Shown here piece by piece: positions 1-7,573 of a stretch of 50,325 nucleotides of DNA. Source of the DNA: Caryophanales bacterium (GTDB taxonomy: Bacteria > Bacillota > Bacilli > Bacillales > Amphibacillaceae); the NCBI GenBank assembly GCA_029257405.1, contig JARIBO010000042.1, forward strand, positions 1 through 50,325. The letters run 5' to 3'. Position numbers and translations under genes: made by a program. The notes beneath the pieces are model-generated. The model saw only the letters and a list, made by a program, of their open reading frames with translations, did not search any database and was not told the DNA's origin. The stretch's first letter is position 1; every line of letters begins with the position of its first letter.

Positions 1-15
1 TTAAAACCGATATAA

Positions 16-44
16 TTGACAATATAGATATATTTAGGTATATT
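16..44 (+). promoter_or_regulatory. Promoter of the tRNA-Val gene
   Basis: A perfect -35 hexamer TTGACA (16-21) is followed after 17 bases by TATATT (39-44), which differs from the consensus -10 at one base. It lies 24 bases before the tRNA, as expected for a strong stable-RNA promoter. Confidence 0.8.
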
Positions 45-67
45 AATATGTAGTGATTCATTATATC

Positions 68-140
68 GGTTTCGTAGCTCAGCTGGGAGAGCGCCACCTC
101 GACAAGGTGGAAGTCGGGGGTTCGAGCCCCTCCGAGACCA
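68..140 (+). tRNA. tRNA-Val (anticodon GAC)
   Basis: The 73-base sequence folds into a full cloverleaf. The acceptor stem is GGTTTCG/CGAGACC with one G-T pair and discriminator A, the D stem is GCTC/GAGC, the anticodon stem is CCACC/GGTGG and the T arm carries TTCGAGC. The CCA end is not encoded. The seven-base anticodon loop is TCGACAA, so positions 34-36 read GAC (valine, GUC/GUU codons). Position 33, nearly always U in tRNAs, is C here. The stems leave no other anticodon register. It has its own promoter upstream and a terminator downstream and appears to be a single-gene transcript. Confidence 0.88.
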
Positions 141-151
141 TTGCTTGAAGG

Positions 152-181
152 CCTGCAACCACATATGTTGTAGGTTTTTTT
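152..181 (+). terminator. Terminator after tRNA-Val
   Basis: CCTGCAAC (152-159) pairs with GTTGTAGG (167-174) with one G-T pair, followed by seven T's. It closes the tRNA unit just before the next gene. Confidence 0.8.
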
Positions 182-211
182 GTTGCAAAAAATAAATAGA
201 GGTGACAATCT

Positions 212-913
212 ATGTATAATTGGTATTATAATCCTGAAATAAAGTTTTTCATGTGGGAAACATCTCATATTATAACAATTATCCTTATCCTCTGTTTAAT
301 TACTAGTTTATTTGTATTTAAGCATCAGCTTAAACGTTATCGTAATATAATACGCATTACTGTTGGTTCACTATTAATTTTAAGTCGCATCAGTTTAGAT
401 ATATGGTACATTCAAACAAATTCATGGAATCTATTATATTCACTTCCTCTTGAACTTTGTAGTATAGCTTCATTAATTTCTGGTGTCATGCTACTTACGA
501 AAAGTTACCGACTTTTTGAAGTTTTTTATTTTATTGCAATCGGTGGAGCAATTCAAGCTATTCTAACACCAAATTTGAATTATGGATTTCCGCAATTTAG
601 ATTCTTTCAATTTTTTGTAGATCATTTTTTACTTATTTTAGCACCACTTATAATGATTGTTCTCTTCAATTACCGAATAACTATTAAATCTGTCTGGAAA
701 GCTTTTATTACAATAAACGTTATTACGTTAGTCGTTTTTATAATTAATTTATTACTATCCTCAAATTATATGTTTTTACTACATAAACCAACTACTGTGA
801 GTATCCTAGATTATTTAGGCTCCTATCCATGGTATCTCTTATCTCTAGAAGGAATAACATTAAGCATATTTTTTATATTATATTTACCATTTATGAAAGA
901 TTCATTAAAATAA
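212..913 (+). CDS. TIGR02206 (YwaF-type) integral membrane protein
   Basis: The 233-residue protein is almost entirely hydrophobic, with about six to seven predicted membrane segments and short loops. Family traits seen are the PLELCS segment near residue 80, the GGAIQAILTP stretch near 112-121 and the RFFQFFVDHF segment before the next helix. These match the TIGR02206/YwaF family, whose members are membrane proteins of unknown function. The start ATG follows AGAGGTGAC at a good distance. It stands alone between the tRNA terminator and a terminator at 921. No substrate or reaction can be assigned. Confidence 0.75.
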   Translation: MYNWYYNPEIKFFMWETSHIITIILILCLITSLFVFKHQLKRYRNIIRITVGSLLILSRISLDIWYIQTNSWNLLYSLPLELCSIASLISGVMLLTKSYRLFEVFYFIAIGGAIQAILTPNLNYGFPQFRFFQFFVDHFLLILAPLIMIVLFNYRITIKSVWKAFITINVITLVVFIINLLLSSNYMFLLHKPTTVSILDYLGSYPWYLLSLEGITLSIFFILYLPFMKDSLK

Positions 914-920
914 ATTTAAC

Positions 921-957
921 AAAAAGCTTGTAACTGCAAAGGTTACAAGCTTTTTTG
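921..957 (+). terminator. Terminator after the TIGR02206 gene
   Basis: AAAAAGCTTGTAAC (921-934) pairs with GTTACAAGC (942-950) and its flanking T's around a short loop, with a T run from 951. Confidence 0.85.
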
Positions 958-1262
958 TTTTTAAGTTTTAATGATATAATTATTTTAAAGAGAAGAAATC
1001 TATAGAATAAAACTTTATAATTTTACAAAATTTGAAAAACTTTACTTTAATATACTTTTTAAAGCATGAAACAGCTAAAGTAAGCGTTGTCACTAGAATA
1101 AAAGCGTTGTACAAGGTAAATAGGAGGTAGAGTGAATTTTTCAAAGTATATAACTTAAAATAAAGCTATATGAATGAAAATGATCAAAAATAAGGTTTGA
1201 GAATAGATATTTATAGTTATATGATTGAGACACAAATTTCATAAAAGGGGGACGAAGTAATT
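958..1262 (+). promoter_or_regulatory. Long AT-rich leader region before ehuB, with a weak cre-like site
   Basis: About 300 bases lie between the terminator and ehuB with no ORF that has a ribosome binding site. The octamer AGCGTTGT occurs twice 20 bases apart (1083-1090 and 1103-1110). The first copy sits in AGTAAGCGTTGTCA (1079-1092), which matches the CcpA cre consensus at most positions with two mismatches; the second copy does not fit. No convincing -35/-10 pair stands out. ehuB has a good SD (AAAAGGGGGA) nine bases before its ATG. Osmotic or carbon control of the operon is possible but unproven. Confidence 0.35.
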
Positions 1263-2168
1263 ATGAAAAGATTAACGATTTCAGTATTTGTACTTATTTC
1301 AATATTATTACTAGCAGCATGTGGCAGTTCTGGCGATAAATCTTCAGATAAAGAAGGTTCAGAAGAAGGTAACGGTGGCGTATTAGCTGATTTACAAGAA
1401 CAAGGTAAAATTAAAATTGGTTTTGCTAATGAAAAACCTTATGGTTATGAAAATAATAAAGGTGAATTAACAGGAGCATCAGTAGATACTGCTAAAGCAG
1501 TTTTTGCAGAATTAGGAATTGAAGAAGTAGAAGGTCATTTAGCAGATTATGATCAACTTGTTCCAGGATTAGGTGCTGGAAAGTACCATGCAATCACTTC
1601 TGGTATGGCAATTACACCCGATCGTTGTGAAAACGCTGCATTTGGTGAACCAGACATGAAATATGGTGAAGGATTAATTGTTCAAAAAGGAAATCCATTA
1701 GGTTTGAAGAGTTATAAAGATATTGCTGACAATAAAGAAGCAACAATTTCAATCATGTCAGGAGCTACAGAAAATGAATTTGTCGTTTCAGAAGGTGTAG
1801 ATGAATCGCAAATTCAAGGAGCACCAGATATTCCTGCAACAATTGCAGCCGTAGAGTCAGGTCGTGCAGATGCAACGACAGGAACAGAAATGACTTTAAT
1901 CATGGCGCTTGAATCAGCAGACTCAGATAATATAGAATTTGTTGAAGATTTCGAACAACCGGATATTGATGGTGTACCAAGTTATGGTGCAGTAGCATTT
2001 CATCCTGATGAAACAGAATTATTAGAAGCGTATAACGAAAAACTTGCTGAATTAAAAGAAAGTGGAAAAATTGCAGAAATATTAGAAGATAATGGATTTG
2101 ATGCAGAACGTAATTATCCTGAAGACGATGTTACTACTGCGATGGTTTGTAAAGGTGAAGAAAAATAA
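1263..2168 (+). CDS. ehuB: Ectoine/hydroxyectoine ABC transporter, substrate-binding lipoprotein EhuB
   Basis: This 301-residue protein has a lipoprotein signal peptide with lipobox LAAC (Cys20), then a Gly/Ser/Glu-rich linker, so it should be anchored outside the membrane. The rest is a family 3 periplasmic-binding fold: IKIGFANEKPYGY, the acidic YDQLVPGLGAGKYHAI segment, ITPDRCENAAF, a central hinge and a C-terminal DVTTAMVCKG. The GFANE..PY start and the DVTTA..C.G end are typical of EhuB, which binds ectoine and hydroxyectoine. It is the first gene of ehuBCDA, separated from ehuC by a hairpin that may raise its expression over the permeases. A polar amino acid ligand is the main alternative. 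Confidence 0.85.
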   Translation: MKRLTISVFVLISILLLAACGSSGDKSSDKEGSEEGNGGVLADLQEQGKIKIGFANEKPYGYENNKGELTGASVDTAKAVFAELGIEEVEGHLADYDQLVPGLGAGKYHAITSGMAITPDRCENAAFGEPDMKYGEGLIVQKGNPLGLKSYKDIADNKEATISIMSGATENEFVVSEGVDESQIQGAPDIPATIAAVESGRADATTGTEMTLIMALESADSDNIEFVEDFEQPDIDGVPSYGAVAFHPDETELLEAYNEKLAELKESGKIAEILEDNGFDAERNYPEDDVTTAMVCKGEEK

Positions 2169-2187
2169 GTTTCTTAAAAAAGACCTT

Positions 2188-2226
2188 AAGCTCCAGTGGT
2201 TTACTAATAACCTAACTGGAGCTTTT
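2188..2226 (+). promoter_or_regulatory. Intercistronic hairpin between ehuB and ehuC
   Basis: AAGCTCCAGT (2188-2197) and ACTGGAGCTT (2215-2224) form a perfect 10-bp stem with a 17-base loop, followed by only four T's. This looks like a partial terminator or an mRNA stabiliser. Such elements commonly let the binding protein be made in excess of the permease and ATPase. Confidence 0.65.
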
Positions 2227-2248
2227 CCATTATAATTAAAGGAAAGGA

Positions 2249-2920
2249 GTGGGGACTATTTCAGCTATTAGAGATATTTTTCCAGTACTTGCTCAAGGTA
2301 TAGAAGTAACGCTATTAATCCTTCTAGCTTCAGCTGTCTTTGGTTACTTTATGGCTTTTGTTGGAGGATTCGGGAAATTATCACGTTTTTTTGTGATTAG
2401 AAAATTATCAGGTCTTTATATTGAAATATTCAGAGGCACATCATTGATTGTGCAACTTTTTTGGTTATACTATGCATTACCTATTCTTTTCGATATCCAT
2501 TTAGGAAATGATTTTTGGGTAGGTGCATTAGCAATTGGCTTAAATTATGGTGCTTATATGTCTGAAGTAGTAAGAACATCTATTAATTCAGTTGCCGATG
2601 GTCAACGAGAAGCGGCAACAGCACTTAATATGAGTAGTTTTCAACAAATGCGGTTTATTATTTTCCCTCAAGCACTTAGAATGATGTTACCGGAATTTGG
2701 TAACTATCTAATTCAAATGCTTAAAGCAACATCTCTTGTATCTTTGATCGCATTAAAAGATGTTTTATACTATGGAGAGATTATGAGAAGCTCTAATATT
2801 TCAATGGCACCTACGATTTATTTATTGCTCTTATTATTTTACTTTATATTAGCTTTACCACTCATATTCTTAACACGTAGATTAGAAAAAATGTCTAAGA
2901 AAGGAGTGGCATCTCAATGA
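2249..2920 (+). CDS. ehuC: Ectoine/hydroxyectoine ABC transporter permease EhuC
   Basis: This is a 223-residue inner-membrane permease of the His/Glu/Gln/Arg class (HisM type) with about five membrane helices. The cytoplasmic coupling loop near residues 115-145 reads EAATALNMSSFQQMRFIIFPQA, the EAA motif that contacts the ATPase. It pairs with EhuD as a heterodimer. The start is uncertain. GTG at 2249 lies inside the SD string AAAGGAGTG, although an AAAGGA five bases upstream could serve it. An in-frame ATT at 2258 has the ideal eight-base distance from AAAGGAG. The gene overlaps ehuD by four bases (ATGA), implying coupled translation. Confidence 0.85.
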   Translation: MGTISAIRDIFPVLAQGIEVTLLILLASAVFGYFMAFVGGFGKLSRFFVIRKLSGLYIEIFRGTSLIVQLFWLYYALPILFDIHLGNDFWVGALAIGLNYGAYMSEVVRTSINSVADGQREAATALNMSSFQQMRFIIFPQALRMMLPEFGNYLIQMLKATSLVSLIALKDVLYYGEIMRSSNISMAPTIYLLLLLFYFILALPLIFLTRRLEKMSKKGVASQ

Positions 2921-3615
2921 GTAATTGGAAATGGGATGTATTTTTCGATGCTTTTCCTATAATTATTAAAGGATTATATATAACAGCTGGTTTAACTGTA
3001 GCAAGCTTTGCATTTGCAATTATCTTTGGTTTTGTTTGGACATTTTTAAGACGTGTTCCTTTTAAACCATTTCAATGGCTTGTTATTTGGGTAATGGAAT
3101 TTATTCGTTCCACACCTCCACTTGTTCAGTTATTTTTTATTTATTACGCATTTCCCCAATTACCAGTTATCGGTATGACATTAAGTCCTTTTGTAAGTGG
3201 TATGATTGGACTCGGTATCCACTTTAGTACGTATATTAGTGAAGTGTATCGTTCTGGTATTGAAGATGTTCAAAAAGGACAATGGGAAGCGTCAACAGCA
3301 CTTAATTTTTCAACTTATAAAAAATGGACAAAAATAATATTACCACAAGCAATCCCGCCGACAATACCAATGCTTGGTAATTATTTAATTATTATGTTTA
3401 AAGAAGTGCCACTTGCATCAACAATAGGAGTAATTGGTATTTTACAATTGGCGAATAACTATGGGGCAAAAACGTGGGATTATGTTGAACCATTAACTAT
3501 CGTAGCATTGCTGTTCTTATTATTAAGCTATCCGTCAGCTGTGTTAGTTAAAAAATTAGAAAAGAAAATGAATCGTAATTTTAGTAAAAATAATATGTTT
3601 GAAAAATCAAGTTAA
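2917..3615 (+). CDS. ehuD: Ectoine/hydroxyectoine ABC transporter permease EhuD
   Basis: The 232-residue membrane protein is a paralogue of EhuC, with the same HisM-type layout and EAA loop (WEASTALNFSTYKKWTKIILPQA). It has about five helices and a basic, Asn/Lys-rich C-terminus. The ATG overlaps the ehuC stop and follows AAAGGAGTG at ten bases. It sits between EhuC and the ATPase EhuA, so it should be the second permease half of the ectoine importer. The substrate assignment rests on EhuB and EhuA rather than on this protein alone. Confidence 0.83.
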   Translation: MSNWKWDVFFDAFPIIIKGLYITAGLTVASFAFAIIFGFVWTFLRRVPFKPFQWLVIWVMEFIRSTPPLVQLFFIYYAFPQLPVIGMTLSPFVSGMIGLGIHFSTYISEVYRSGIEDVQKGQWEASTALNFSTYKKWTKIILPQAIPPTIPMLGNYLIIMFKEVPLASTIGVIGILQLANNYGAKTWDYVEPLTIVALLFLLLSYPSAVLVKKLEKKMNRNFSKNNMFEKSS

Positions 3616-3624
3616 TTTAAAGGA

Positions 3625-4404
3625 GTGATCCAAATAGTTAAACCAATTGTATCTTATAAAAATGTATATAAAAGTTTTGGTGATTTTGAAGTTCTCAAAG
3701 GAATAGATTTAAATATTGCACCAGGTGAAAAAGTAGCAGTGATTGGACCAAGTGGTTCAGGAAAAACGACGATTATTAGATTATTAATGACACTAGAAGA
3801 ACCAACTTCAGGCGATATTTATGTAGAAGGAAACAATTTATGGAAAATGGAACGACGTGGAGAAATGGTTCCAGCTAATGAAAAGCATTTAAGGGAAATT
3901 CGCGGGGACATTGGTATGGTATTTCAACATTTTAATTTATTTCCACATATGACAGTTTTAGATAACTGCACGATATCGCCTATTCAAGTTCAAGGAATTG
4001 ATAAAGAAAAAGCTAAAGCATACGCAATTGAAATGTTAGAAAAAGTAGGTCTTGGGGATAAATTAGATAACTATCCAGACCAGTTATCAGGTGGTCAAAA
4101 ACAAAGAGTTGCTATGGCACGTGCATTAGTAATGAAGCCTAAAGTTATGTTATTTGACGAAGTTACATCTGCTCTAGATCCTGAATTAGTAGGTGAGGTA
4201 CTTGAAGTTATAAGAGGGCTAGCAGAAGAAGGGGAGATGGCAATGATTTTAGTCACTCATGAGATGGATTTTGCGCTTGATGTGGCAGATCGTGTATTAT
4301 TTTTAGATAAAGGAGTTATTGCTAAACGCGGTACTGCAAAAGAAGTACTCCAAGATTCTGATGATGAACGTTTACAAGGATTCTTAAAGAGATATCGAAG
4401 TTAA
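3625..4404 (+). CDS. ehuA: Ectoine/hydroxyectoine ABC transporter ATP-binding protein EhuA
   Basis: This 259-residue ATPase of the polar amino acid class carries Walker A GPSGSGKTT, the Q loop VFQHFNLF, the signature LSGGQKQR, Walker B VMLFDEVTSALD and the switch histidine in LVTHEM. The insertion WKMERRGEMVPANEKHLREIRG after the Walker A domain is typical of EhuA rather than GlnQ. Walker B is followed by EVTSALD, where most relatives have EPTSALD. The GTG at 3625 is the last base of AAAGGAG plus TG, so it lies in the SD itself. An in-frame ATA at 3634 has the ideal eight-base spacing and gives a more family-like N-terminus. The gene ends the operon at a strong terminator. Confidence 0.87.
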   Translation: MIQIVKPIVSYKNVYKSFGDFEVLKGIDLNIAPGEKVAVIGPSGSGKTTIIRLLMTLEEPTSGDIYVEGNNLWKMERRGEMVPANEKHLREIRGDIGMVFQHFNLFPHMTVLDNCTISPIQVQGIDKEKAKAYAIEMLEKVGLGDKLDNYPDQLSGGQKQRVAMARALVMKPKVMLFDEVTSALDPELVGEVLEVIRGLAEEGEMAMILVTHEMDFALDVADRVLFLDKGVIAKRGTAKEVLQDSDDERLQGFLKRYRS

Positions 4405-4410
4405 TAAAAA

Positions 4411-4448
4411 ATGTGAATCGTTCTAAATAGAACGATTCACATTTTTTT
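4411..4448. terminator. Bidirectional terminator between ehuA and the cap operon
   Basis: ATGTGAATCGTTCT (4411-4424) pairs perfectly with AGAACGATTCACAT (4429-4442), flanked by A and T runs on both sides. It can end both converging transcripts and overlaps the stop of the minus-strand gene. Confidence 0.9.
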
Positions 4449-4761
4449 AATTTAAATTATATTTTTCATAATAAAATTCACGTTCGTCTTCCCAGTCATC
4501 TATAGAAGTCTCAAAAACTTTACTTCCATCAGGGTTAAATACAGTAACAACTTCTTCATCTGCAGTAATTGCATATTTTTCATTATCCGAACCCTTAATT
4601 CGTTCAGCTCGTTGATCAATTGTTTGGTCTGATGAACTTAACGATTTAAATTCATATGCTTCAGCATCAGATAGAGTGTCTTCGTGTTTAAAAATAGTCA
4701 TAAACGTTATTGCCATTAATAAGAATATCACAGGTAAAAACTTAGAAATTCTATTTTTCAT
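4447..4761 (-). CDS. CapE/PgsE-like small membrane protein of the poly-gamma-glutamate operon
   Basis: The 104-residue protein has one N-terminal membrane helix (about 8-25) followed by FKHEDTLSDAEAYEF, then a polar, acidic tail outside the membrane. Its place directly after capD is the place of capE in Bacillus anthracis and of pgsE in B. subtilis. The short segment after the helix resembles what I recall of B. subtilis PgsE. Those proteins are only about 50 residues, so this one carries an extra C-terminal half (about residues 58-104) rich in Asp, Glu and Tyr. A strong SD (GGAGG) precedes the ATG 18 bases after capD. Homology by position and architecture is likely; function is inferred. Confidence 0.6.
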   Translation of the reverse strand: MKNRISKFLPVIFLLMAITFMTIFKHEDTLSDAEAYEFKSLSSSDQTIDQRAERIKGSDNEKYAITADEEVVTVFNPDGSKVFETSIDDWEDEREFYYEKYNLN

Positions 4762-4779
4762 TATTTTTCCTCCATAACA

Positions 4780-6420
4780 TTAATCTTCTGAAACTTGCCA
4801 AGTACCAGGGCGTCTGTGGTCTGCAGCACCAAATAATTCTTTAGTTTTCTTATCGTAAACAAGTGCCTGGATACCACCATAAAAATCAGTCTCTCTAATA
4901 TTATATATTTCATATCCTTTTGCTCGGAGCTTACCTTGAACACTTTTATCTAATTCTTTTTCAGTAAAGATATCTGTACCTTCTAGATAGAACCGACTAT
5001 CTTCAATTGTACTATCCCAGTCTTCATTTAACAAAAGATATCTAGTTAAAACATCACTCATAACTACTGGAATACGTTTTCCACCAGGCGAGCCAATTCC
5101 AATTGTTTGCTCATCGTTTGTTATTATACTAGGGCTTGTAAAGCTTCGTGATACTTTTTCAGGTTCTAAATAATTAGGTGAATCATCTGAAAGGCTATAA
5201 TTATCAATTTGGTTATTTAAAAAGAAACCAGATACATATTCACCAGACCCAAAGAAGTTACCAAGCGTATGTGTTGCAGAAACCATCATGTTATTTTTAT
5301 CAACAACAACAAAATGAGTTGTATTATCATGGTCTTCTTCATCAGAAATAGAGTCATTAACCTCATAACTGTCAGAGATTCTATCTGGATTAAAATTAGC
5401 AATTAATTTTTCTGCATAACTTAGAGAAGTCGTTTCGTTTATATCAACATCTTTTTGGAACTTTGGATCACCAATATTATCTAATCGATTATGATAAGCA
5501 CGTTTAATAATTTCACCATACAAGTGAAGATAATCTACTTGATTGTCAACTTTGTCTATATTAGAAGTTTCAGCCATTTGTAGCATCTGGATTAAAGTTA
5601 CCCCAGCAAGTGGTGGGGGAGCTGAATAAACATCATATCCGGCAAATTCACCATGAACAGGTTCTGTTATAACTGTTTCAAAGTTAGTTAAATCACTTGG
5701 TTTTAATTCTTCAACAGATGCTAAAATATCTTCTGCAATTTTACCTTCATAGAAAGCTTTAGAACCATCTTCTTGAATTAATTTTAAAGTTTCAGCAAGT
5801 TCGGGTTGAATTAAATCTTCATTTGCTTCTAAGAGCCTGTTATTTGGGAAATAGTCAGGCATTTTGGGAACATTCATTCTGCTAGCTCCTTTTTCAAAAC
5901 GCCCTGCTAAATATTGATTGATAGGAAAACCATCCTGTGCAACTTGGACTGCTGGTTCTATTAATTCGCTCATAGGTCTTGTACCTAAATCCTGATTTAT
6001 TTTTTCCATTCCATCTACAAAACCAGGAATAGCAAAAGTTTCAGGGATAGCTCCTGATTGTGGAGCTTCTTCTCTATATTGATAAACAGTAGGTGCATTA
6101 CCATTATCTTCATCAATTAGAGCAACACCACCACCACCAATACCAGAACCATATGGCTCAACAACACTTAGCATATAAGAAACAGCAATCGCAGCATCAG
6201 CGGCATTACCACCATCTTCTAAAACTTTCATACCAACATCCACAGCAAGTGGGTGAGACGCACTGACACCATATCCTTTATCAGTATTAATGGCTTCGGA
6301 TTTTTTTATGCCATAATCAGGACCATCTGAAGAAGTGAAAACTCCATTTTGAGCATAAATAAATAGTACACCAACGACAACAAATACTGATAGATACGTA
6401 ATTAATTTTTTATTACTCAT
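4780..6420 (-). CDS. capD: Gamma-glutamyltransferase CapD, poly-gamma-glutamate anchoring or release
   Basis: This 546-residue protein of the gamma-glutamyltranspeptidase (N-terminal nucleophile hydrolase) family has an uncleaved or signal-type N-terminal helix (about 7-23). It shows the large-subunit motif SASHPLAVDVGMKVLEDGGN and the self-processing site DNTTHFVVVD; Thr367, the first T of TTH, should become the N-terminal nucleophile of the small subunit. GSPGGKRIP lies further on. In Bacillus anthracis CapD cleaves poly-gamma-glutamate and links it to peptidoglycan; in other species the homologue releases the polymer. It lies 22 bases after capA in the cap operon. All key residues appear intact. 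Confidence 0.87.
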   Translation of the reverse strand: MSNKKLITYLSVFVVVGVLFIYAQNGVFTSSDGPDYGIKKSEAINTDKGYGVSASHPLAVDVGMKVLEDGGNAADAAIAVSYMLSVVEPYGSGIGGGGVALIDEDNGNAPTVYQYREEAPQSGAIPETFAIPGFVDGMEKINQDLGTRPMSELIEPAVQVAQDGFPINQYLAGRFEKGASRMNVPKMPDYFPNNRLLEANEDLIQPELAETLKLIQEDGSKAFYEGKIAEDILASVEELKPSDLTNFETVITEPVHGEFAGYDVYSAPPPLAGVTLIQMLQMAETSNIDKVDNQVDYLHLYGEIIKRAYHNRLDNIGDPKFQKDVDINETTSLSYAEKLIANFNPDRISDSYEVNDSISDEEDHDNTTHFVVVDKNNMMVSATHTLGNFFGSGEYVSGFFLNNQIDNYSLSDDSPNYLEPEKVSRSFTSPSIITNDEQTIGIGSPGGKRIPVVMSDVLTRYLLLNEDWDSTIEDSRFYLEGTDIFTEKELDKSVQGKLRAKGYEIYNIRETDFYGGIQALVYDKKTKELFGAADHRRPGTWQVSED

Positions 6421-6442
6421 TCGTGTAACTCCTTACTTAGAT

Positions 6443-7561
6443 TTAATTTAGATCAATATATAATCGTCCAGATTTCTTTGTATAATCATCTTTTGATAAT
6501 TTACCCGTTAGTTGTTTAAATATTTTATTTCGGTAATAAGGATTTCTTGTAATATAAGGTTGTGCTTCTTTGATTCTGAGCGGAATGATTTCAATACTTT
6601 TCTTACCATCTTGGTCAACATGGTATTGAGCAATGGCACTGTCTTTTGTACGTGTCCATCCTTGATCAAAAATAAAGTTCCCTAAGCTATAGAAAATAAC
6701 TGTATCATTATACAATTCAATATCTGATAAAACGTGTGGATGATGACCAACAATTATATCCGCGCCAACATCAGAAATAGCACGTGCCATTTCTACTTGT
6801 CTTTCACTTGGCTTCTTATTATACTCAATGCCCCAATGTACGTTAACAATAACTAAGTCAGCATTTTTTTTAGCAAGTTGAACTGTAGGAACAATATTTT
6901 CAGGTGTAGCTCTAGCAACACCAGCTGTATATTTATGAGCAGAAAAACCTTTCACTAACACGTCAGTAAACCCAACTGTTGCCACGCGTTGCCCGTCATA
7001 ATTAGAGTATTCTATATCAACCGCTTCTTCGACATTTCTGCCAGCTCCAACGTGAGGGATATTAGCTTTGTTTAAAGTGCTAATTGTTTCATCTAATGCC
7101 TCAGGCCCATAGTCCATCATATGGTTGTTAGCTAAGTTAAGTACAGAAAAACCAGCATTTTTAATTGCATCAACACTTTCAGGACGCGTAAATAAATGGA
7201 TACTTTTCTCTAGTTTATCGTATTTATCTTCTTTCCTTAATAAGATCGGATTTTCAAAATTACCAGAGACATAATCAGATTCATTGAAAACCGGTTGAAT
7301 TTTTTTGAATAAAAAGTCAGCACCATGTTTTTGAACAACATCATTAACGTGACGACCAAACATCATATCACCTACAAAAGAAGCAGTAAACTCAGTATCA
7401 CTTTCTTTAACCTTAGCCACACTAGACCCGGCAAAGATAATGTATGTAATAATCAAAAACCCAGTAACAAATAAACCAAGTAAAGCTTGCCGACCCGTTT
7501 TCTTTTTTTGTTTCTTCATAAAAAGTTGAATTTTTTCTTGTGAATTTAAATTATTATACAT
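6443..7561 (-). CDS. capA: Poly-gamma-glutamate synthesis protein CapA
   Basis: The 372-residue CapA-family protein starts with a basic Gln/Lys-rich cytoplasmic segment, then one membrane helix (about 27-47), and ends with a large extracellular domain of the metallophosphatase-like CapA fold. Signature motifs are FVGDMMFGRHV, GNFENPI, LNLANNHMMDYG, VNVHWGIEY, IIVGHHPHV and FYSLGNFIFDQG. In the cap/pgs system CapA works with CapB and CapC in the membrane to make and export the polymer. The ATG follows AAGGAGAAATAATA, 12 bases after capC. The whole operon reads toward the left. Confidence 0.87.
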   Translation of the reverse strand: MYNNLNSQEKIQLFMKKQKKKTGRQALLGLFVTGFLIITYIIFAGSSVAKVKESDTEFTASFVGDMMFGRHVNDVVQKHGADFLFKKIQPVFNESDYVSGNFENPILLRKEDKYDKLEKSIHLFTRPESVDAIKNAGFSVLNLANNHMMDYGPEALDETISTLNKANIPHVGAGRNVEEAVDIEYSNYDGQRVATVGFTDVLVKGFSAHKYTAGVARATPENIVPTVQLAKKNADLVIVNVHWGIEYNKKPSERQVEMARAISDVGADIIVGHHPHVLSDIELYNDTVIFYSLGNFIFDQGWTRTKDSAIAQYHVDQDGKKSIEIIPLRIKEAQPYITRNPYYRNKIFKQLTGKLSKDDYTKKSGRLYIDLN

Positions 7562-7573
7562 TATTATTTCTCC

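Noticed and set aside
1103-1116. Second AGCGTTGT copy as another cre site
   Set aside because: Only the first copy fits the CcpA pattern on its right side; the second lacks the CA end and has several mismatches.
4761-4943. 60-residue minus-strand frame overlapping the end of capD
   Set aside because: It lies out of frame within capD, has no SD and shows no family features.
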